Below are positions 60,002 to 64,000 of a stretch of 64,000 nucleotides of DNA, piece after piece (within the stretch, counting starts at the first letter, position 1; each line of letters opens with the position of its first letter). This DNA is from Niallia taxi (lineage in GTDB: Bacteria; Bacillota; Bacilli; Bacillales; Cytobacillaceae): the NCBI RefSeq assembly GCF_004005475.1, contig NZ_RZTZ01000008.1:124001-188000 (forward strand), read 5' to 3'. The position numbers were made by a program, and so were the translations under genes. The notes beneath the pieces were generated by a model that did not search any database, was not told the origin of the DNA, and was given only the letters and a program-made list of their open reading frames with translations.

Positions 60002-60748
60002 TTATTTCAAACTGCGGTTTAAGAACGCTTTAGTTCGTTCAAACTTTGGGTTTGTAAACAACTCGGCAGGAGTGCCAGACTCCACAATCTCTCCGTTGTC
60101 CATGAACACGACTCTGTCTGCAACCTCTCTTGCAAAGCCCATTTCATGTGTTACCACAATCATTGTCATGTTTTCTTGAGCAAGGTCCTTCATCACCTGT
60201 AATACCTCGCCAGTCAATTCTGGATCAAGGGCAGAGGTTGGCTCATCGAATAACATAATTTCCGGGTTCATCATAAGAGCTCTTGCAATGGCAACCCGTT
60301 GTTTTTGACCGCCTGAAAGTTTGGCCGGGAATGAATCAGCCCAAGCAGTTAATCCGATTTTCTCCAGAAGCTCACTGCTTCTGCGATGAATTTCTTTGGA
60401 ATCTTCCTTTTTCACCGTTTTTGGAGCAAGCTCTAAATTCTCTCTCACAGTTAAATGAGGGAAGAGGTTGAAATGCTGGAAAACCATCCCCATTTTGCTA
60501 GTGATTTGTTTAATCTCTTGCGGCTTTACATAAGCCCCATCTTTCACTAAATAATTACCGCTAACACATATATTGCCGTTGTCGATTTGTTCGAGATTAA
60601 CAAGACTGCGCAGCATCGTGCTTTTTCCAGATCCAGACGGACCAATTACTGCGACTACTTCATTTTTATTAACATTAAATGTAATCTGCTTTAATACGTC
60701 GAGATTACCATATGATTTTTTTAGGTTGGAGATTTCAATAATAGCCAT
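60002..60748 (-). CDS. Polar amino acid ABC transporter, ATP-binding protein
   Basis: 248 residues from the ATG at 60748, which has AAGGAGTTGGTG upstream; the longer frame to 60772 contains that site. Walker [11 protein letters not shown]-loop [14 protein letters not shown], signature [35 protein letters not shown] and the switch His in VVTHEMGF are all present. GlnQ/ArtP/TcyN-type. It follows the permease gene in a three-gene operon, binding protein-permease-ATPase. Confidence 0.94.
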   Translation of the reverse strand: MAIIEISNLKKSYGNLDVLKQITFNVNKNEVVAVIGPSGSGKSTMLRSLVNLEQIDNGNICVSGNYLVKDGAYVKPQEIKQITSKMGMVFQHFNLFPHLTVRENLELAPKTVKKEDSKEIHRRSSELLEKIGLTAWADSFPAKLSGGQKQRVAIARALMMNPEIMLFDEPTSALDPELTGEVLQVMKDLAQENMTMIVVTHEMGFAREVADRVVFMDNGEIVESGTPAELFTNPKFERTKAFLNRSLK

Positions 60749-60764
60749 GTTCACCAACTCCTTC

Positions 60765-61424
60765 TTATTCAAATTTGAATCGGCGTTCGAGCCATTTAAA
60801 GATAATCGTAAGTACTAGTGTCATAATTAAATAGATAACACCTGCAACTACAAACGGAGCAATAGAAAAGTCGCGATTGACAGCAGCTTGAGCAAAATGC
60901 AGTAATTCTGGTACAGCAACTGCATAAAGCAGTGCAGTATCCTTAACAAGTGTAACAGATTCATTCGCCACAGCCGGAAGAGCGATGCGGAACATTTGCG
61001 GAAGAACGATTTTGCGCAACGTTTGGAATTTGTTCAAGCCCAGAACCTGTGATGCTTCGTATTGGCCCTTATCAATAGCAATAAGTCCGCCTCGGAAAAT
61101 TTCCGCGAAATAAGCAGCATAGTTTAAGATAAATCCTAAACAAGCAGCAACAAATCTATCTAATACCAAATATTCACCAACTACAGGAAGCATCGGTAAA
61201 CCAAAACAGATAAACAGAAGCTGCAGCAACAGCGGTGTGCCGCGAAGGATGTAAATATAGCCTTGAGCAAACCAAGAAAGTGGCTTGAAGCTGCTTCTTA
61301 CAGCAAGTGTTAATAGAAAACCAAGTGGTATCGAAACCACGATGGCAATGATAAACAATAGAACGGTCATCTGTGCCCCTTCAAGGAGAGGCATCGTGAT
61401 GGATTTAATATAATCAAAAGACAT
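60765..61424 (-). CDS. Polar amino acid ABC transporter, permease
   Basis: 219 residues with about five membrane segments. [37 protein letters not shown] and the EAA-type loop [34 protein letters not shown] are the HisM/GlnP family features; [20 protein letters not shown] is also diagnostic. Substrate set by the binding protein. Confidence 0.94.
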   Translation of the reverse strand: MSFDYIKSITMPLLEGAQMTVLLFIIAIVVSIPLGFLLTLAVRSSFKPLSWFAQGYIYILRGTPLLLQLLFICFGLPMLPVVGEYLVLDRFVAACLGFILNYAAYFAEIFRGGLIAIDKGQYEASQVLGLNKFQTLRKIVLPQMFRIALPAVANESVTLVKDTALLYAVAVPELLHFAQAAVNRDFSIAPFVVAGVIYLIMTLVLTIIFKWLERRFKFE

Positions 61425-61445
61425 AAAGGGTTACCTCCGAACACA

Positions 61446-61474
61446 ATACAGGATTCCCCTAATGGAAATCCTGC
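61446..61474 (-). terminator. Intercistronic hairpin between binding protein and permease genes
   Basis: CAGGATT.CC pairs with GG.AATCCTG. Such hairpins in ABC operons partly stop transcription or protect the upstream mRNA, giving an excess of binding protein. Confidence 0.6.
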
Positions 61475-61493
61475 ATCATCTTAAAATTGGTTA

Positions 61494-62267
61494 TTATTTT
61501 ATTACGATATCGTCGCCGAACCACTTATCAGAGATTTCAGCAGCAGTGCCGTCCTCATTCATCTCATCAAGCGCTTTTTGCAGCTTTTCAAGCAGCTCTT
61601 CATTTCCTTTTTTCACACCTACACCATATTCCTCTGGAGCAAGAGACTCATCAAGAATCTTAAATGAACCTTCCTCTTTCGTCATATAGTAATCAATAAC
61701 AATTTCATCAATAACTACAGCATCTAAACGGCCATTTTTTAAGTCATTTAATGCAGACACATTATCGGAGAACTCTGTTACTGTTTTAATTTTAGATTTA
61801 ATTGGATCAGCATCAAGTGCATCTGCTGCAGAAGATAATGATTGAAGACCAACCACTTTTCCTTCTAAATCAGCTAGTTTAGTAACCTTTGAATCAGCAA
61901 GAGTAACTACAACCTGTGCATTTTTCAAATAAGGCTTTGTGAAAAGAACCTTTTTCTTACGCTCATCTGTGATCGTGTAACCATTCCAAATAAGGTCAAT
62001 ACGTCCGCTGCTTAGCTCAGACTCTTTTGTTTCCCAGTCAATCGGTTGAAATTCAACCTTCATGTCCATTTTCTCAGCAGCAGCCTTCGCATAATCAATG
62101 TCAAAGCCAACAATCTCATTATTTTCATCACGGAATCCCATCGGAGCAAACTTATCATCAATCCCAATTACCAATGTATCGTCCTCTTTTGAAGATGACT
62201 TAGAACAACCAGCAACGATCGAGAAAACCGCAGCCACTAATAGAATCATAGTTAATAAACGTTTCAT
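61494..62267 (-). CDS. Polar amino acid ABC transporter, substrate-binding lipoprotein
   Basis: 257 residues. Lipobox VAGC. SBP family 3 features: LVIGIDDKFAPMGFRDENNEIVGFDIDYAKAAAEKMDMKVEFQPIDWETKESELSSGRIDLIWNGYTITDERKKKVLFTKPYLKNAQVVV, with the usual Arg/Asp amino-acid contacts. Cystine, arginine or glutamine are typical ligands; the choice cannot be made here. First gene of the operon; I saw no T-box or S-box in the leader. Confidence 0.93.
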   Translation of the reverse strand: MKRLLTMILLVAAVFSIVAGCSKSSSKEDDTLVIGIDDKFAPMGFRDENNEIVGFDIDYAKAAAEKMDMKVEFQPIDWETKESELSSGRIDLIWNGYTITDERKKKVLFTKPYLKNAQVVVTLADSKVTKLADLEGKVVGLQSLSSAADALDADPIKSKIKTVTEFSDNVSALNDLKNGRLDAVVIDEIVIDYYMTKEEGSFKILDESLAPEEYGVGVKKGNEELLEKLQKALDEMNEDGTAAEISDKWFGDDIVIK

Positions 62268-62779
62268 ATTATATAGACCACCTTTAATTAAGTATAATTA
62301 CAATTTGCTTTAGTCTGCTAATATGTTAGAAGACTACAGTATTGTAACACTATTATTTGATAATTTCAATTATGTTTTTAGTGTGGTAAAGAATTTAAGT
62401 GTGAAATTACTATTTTTATTGGTAACCTAGTTGTAATTAACCGGATTTCTCTTCGATTAAGTTATTGTCGCAGGATGGTACCCATTGTTCTTTTATCGTT
62501 TATTGATTGATTTAAGGGGAGAAATATGATGGAGCTAATTTTACATATTTAGAGTCAAAGAAAAGGGTATGGGATTAATTTTAGCTTCTACTAAATTTAT
62601 TTTTTTCTCTATTGTCATAGTCATTTCAGCCTAATATATAAAATAATAGTAGTAATATTGATGTTAGTTATGGAAAAATAAAACAGGTGGTAATAAGGTG
62701 GGTATATAGTACAGATTATTAGAAATATAAAAGATTCTTCGAAAAAGCGTTAATAACCATCGTTTAATAAATAGATTTT

Positions 62780-63098
62780 AGAGGCTGGGAAATAAGTATG
62801 TGTATGTGAACCAGCGTAAAGAACGAACTACTTAATCAAATATTGATTAAATGGTTCGTTTTTTTTTGTTCGTTTTAATACAATAATTAGAAATCTTAGT
62901 GGAATGGAGCGGAGGCCACTCGACTCCTGCGGGAAATAGAGGAAAGGCTTAGACCCCGCAGGCGAAGACGAGCGCGCAATGGAACGAACTTATTTTGAAA
63001 CCATATTCTATATAGTCACAAGCTTCATTTTTTAAAAATTAGATGTAATTTTATTATTCGTGTTTAGAAAGGTTATCTTTTGTTTTGTCCCAGCCTCT
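62780..63098. repeat. Composite intergenic repeat, copy 2, bounded by an 11-bp inverted repeat
   Basis: AGAGGCTGGGA (62780-62790) is exactly inverted at 63088-63098. Inside lie a strong hairpin with a long T-run (AACGAACTA..TTAATCAA paired with TTGATTAA..TGGTTCGTT, 62819-62869) and the GC-rich block TCTTAGTGGAATGGAGCGGA to GACGAG (62893-62975) shared with 10516. The 1,025-bp gap 62268-63292 has no gene that I can support. Confidence 0.7.
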
Positions 63099-63292
63099 TT
63101 ACTTGTGATAATTATTCAATCCCTCAACAATCCCAGCCTCACTACTAAAAACCTAATTCTAAATGAAGAAAAAGTCTACCGAGTTTTCCTTCTTGGTATA
63201 ACGCAAGTTAATGTATACTAATAAAAAGGGAATAAAACTTTAACTATACAAAAAATAGAAACTGTAAAAACTGTATTAAAGGGGAAATTGTA

Positions 63293-63988
63293 GTGAATCA
63301 AAAAATATTGCTTGTTGAAGATGAAGAGGATATTTCTAACTTATTGGAAATTTACTTGAGTGATCAAGGCTATGTTGTTGACACTTATAATAATGGACAG
63401 GATGCATTAGAAAGTATCAAGAAAATGGAATATGATTTAGCGATATTGGATGTAATGGTGCCAGGAATAAACGGGTTTGAGCTATGTAAAAAAATCCGCG
63501 AGCACTATTTTTATCCGATTATTATGTTAACAGCCAAAATCGAGGATATTGATAAAATAACTGGACTGACAATCGGCGCAGATGATTATATGACGAAGCC
63601 CTTTAACCCACTTGAGGTCGTGGCAAGAGTCAAAACTCAATTGCGGAGATATAAGCGATATAATGAAAAGGCAGTTAGTGTTAAAGAAGTGGATGAATAT
63701 GATATTAGAGGCTTGAAAATTAATAAAGCTACACATAGCTGTTCCTTATTTGGTGAGCCTATCGAGTTAACTCCAATTGAGTTTTCTATTTTATGGTGCT
63801 TATCCGAAAATCAGGGGAAGGTTATCTCTTCTGAGGAGCTTTTTGAGAAGGTTTGGGGAGAGAAGTTTATAGAAAATAACAATACGGTTATGGCTCATAT
63901 TGCCAGGCTGCGTGAGAAGCTGAAGGAACCTGTAAAAAAGCCAAAATATGTTAAAACAGTTTGGGGAGTGGGATATAAAATTGAATAA
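63293..63988 (+). CDS. OmpR family response regulator, VanR-like
   Basis: 231 residues, GTG start behind AAAGGGGAAA. Receiver domain: KILLVEDEEDISNLLEIYLSDQGY, phospho-Asp in LAILDVMVPG, Thr in IIMLTAK and Lys in DDYMTKPFNP. Winged-helix effector: LTPIEFSILWCLSENQGKVISSEELFEKVWGEKFIENNNTVMAHIARLREKL. Close to the VanR subgroup by overall sequence, but no van resistance genes are in view. The next gene overlaps its end and is presumably the partner kinase. Confidence 0.92.
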   Translation: MNQKILLVEDEEDISNLLEIYLSDQGYVVDTYNNGQDALESIKKMEYDLAILDVMVPGINGFELCKKIREHYFYPIIMLTAKIEDIDKITGLTIGADDYMTKPFNPLEVVARVKTQLRRYKRYNEKAVSVKEVDEYDIRGLKINKATHSCSLFGEPIELTPIEFSILWCLSENQGKVISSEELFEKVWGEKFIENNNTVMAHIARLREKLKEPVKKPKYVKTVWGVGYKIE

Positions 63989-64000
63989 GAAAACAAACGT
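63981..64000 (+). CDS. Start of a probable partner histidine kinase, cut by the window edge
   Basis: TTG at 63981 overlaps the response regulator stop by 8 bp and follows GGGGAGTGG; it reads LNKKTN to the window end. Identity inferred from position only. Confidence 0.45.

Noticed and set aside
62268-62460. Possible T-box or riboswitch before the amino-acid ABC operon
   Set aside because: No TGGNACCGCG-type T-box motif and no S-box-like core; only AT-rich sequence.
63293-63988. Vancomycin resistance cluster suggested by the VanR-like regulator
   Set aside because: No vanH, vanA or vanX-like gene upstream; similarity of the regulator alone is not enough.

Overview
The window looks like chromosomal DNA of a low-GC, Gram-positive, Bacillaceae-type bacterium. 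The evidence is strong AGGAGG-type ribosome binding sites, frequent TTG/GTG starts, many PTS systems, CcpA-type cre sites, B. subtilis LipA-like lipases, a PAS-type sensor kinase and a VanR-like regulator. The species cannot be fixed from sequence alone. I see no rRNA, tRNA, CRISPR array or prophage.

Layout. (1) 0-2.1 kb: the end of a sugar isomerase/epimerase gene and an IolT-like inositol/sugar porter. (2) 2.3-10.4 kb: a PTS-linked catabolic region. It holds a decayed EIIB, EIIC, a small membrane protein, a MupG/DUF871 protein, a GntR/UTRA regulator, a cog3964 metallohydrolase, a DgaE-type ammonia lyase, a DgaF-type aldolase and a sugar kinase. Three copies of the palindrome AACATTATAAYGTT tie the two halves into one probable regulon. 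(3) 10.9-14.4 kb: two tandem secreted lipases and a GH13 enzyme behind a perfect cre site. (4) 14.8-20 kb: a lipoprotein, a 2-hydroxyacid dehydrogenase, selD-mnmH (selenouridine) and a COG0701 permease. (5) 20.5-24.1 kb: manO and the complete mannose-family PTS manLMN, preceded by a long leader with an apparent GlcT/BglG-type antiterminator site (RAT) overlapping a terminator. (6) 24.3-33 kb: small operons: PadR-DUF2812 with three operators, XRE plus membrane protein, a Crp/Fnr regulator divergent from cupins and a methyltransferase around a Fur-like box, small genes missed by length cut-offs (BH0509 family and a 37-aa membrane protein), and an orphan phosphorothioate-type HNH restriction enzyme. 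(7) 33.4-45 kb: a sulfated-sugar cluster: TSUP exporter, LysR, formylglycine-generating enzyme, LacI, sulfatase 1, ROK kinase, two GPH symporters, sulfatase 2. Four identical operators TGGAAGCGCTTCTA mark it as one regulon. (8) 45-55.4 kb: an accessory, decaying zone: IS3 remnant, IS1595 copy, HNH enzyme, lipoproteins, a sunset-domain protein, DUF6241, a two-repeat/nuclease-like protein, a PAS histidine kinase and a broken Imm3-like gene. (9) 55.8-64 kb: a DHA2 drug exporter, an NDH-2-like oxidoreductase, small proteins, a polar amino-acid ABC transporter, a composite intergenic repeat and a VanR-like response regulator, with the first codons of its kinase at the edge.

How genes work together. 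Region 2 plausibly imports a sugar through a lactose/cellobiose-family PTS, cleaves it with the MupG-like protein, then deacylates, deaminates and cleaves it to pyruvate and glyceraldehyde-3-phosphate; the EIIB subunit is visibly dead. Region 7 plausibly imports a sulfated sugar (GPH), desulfates it in the cytoplasm (sulfatases matured by the FGE), phosphorylates it (ROK) and exports sulfate or sulfite (TSUP). Both sulfatases carry a disruption: one frameshift, one in-frame TAG.

A striking property of 37-56 kb is the number of otherwise intact genes with a single inactivating change: sulfatase 1, sulfatase 2, the IS1595 transposase, the sunset-domain protein at an A9 tract, DUF6241 and Imm3. 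This could be real pseudogenization, phase variation or sequencing error; re-reading those exact sites decides. No single wholly new system is proven here. The best candidates for new biology are the GntR-regulated PTS/amino-sugar-acid cluster, the RAT-controlled man operon, the duplicated-domain nuclease-like protein at 51.7 kb and the dispersed TATRGTGTC palindromes.
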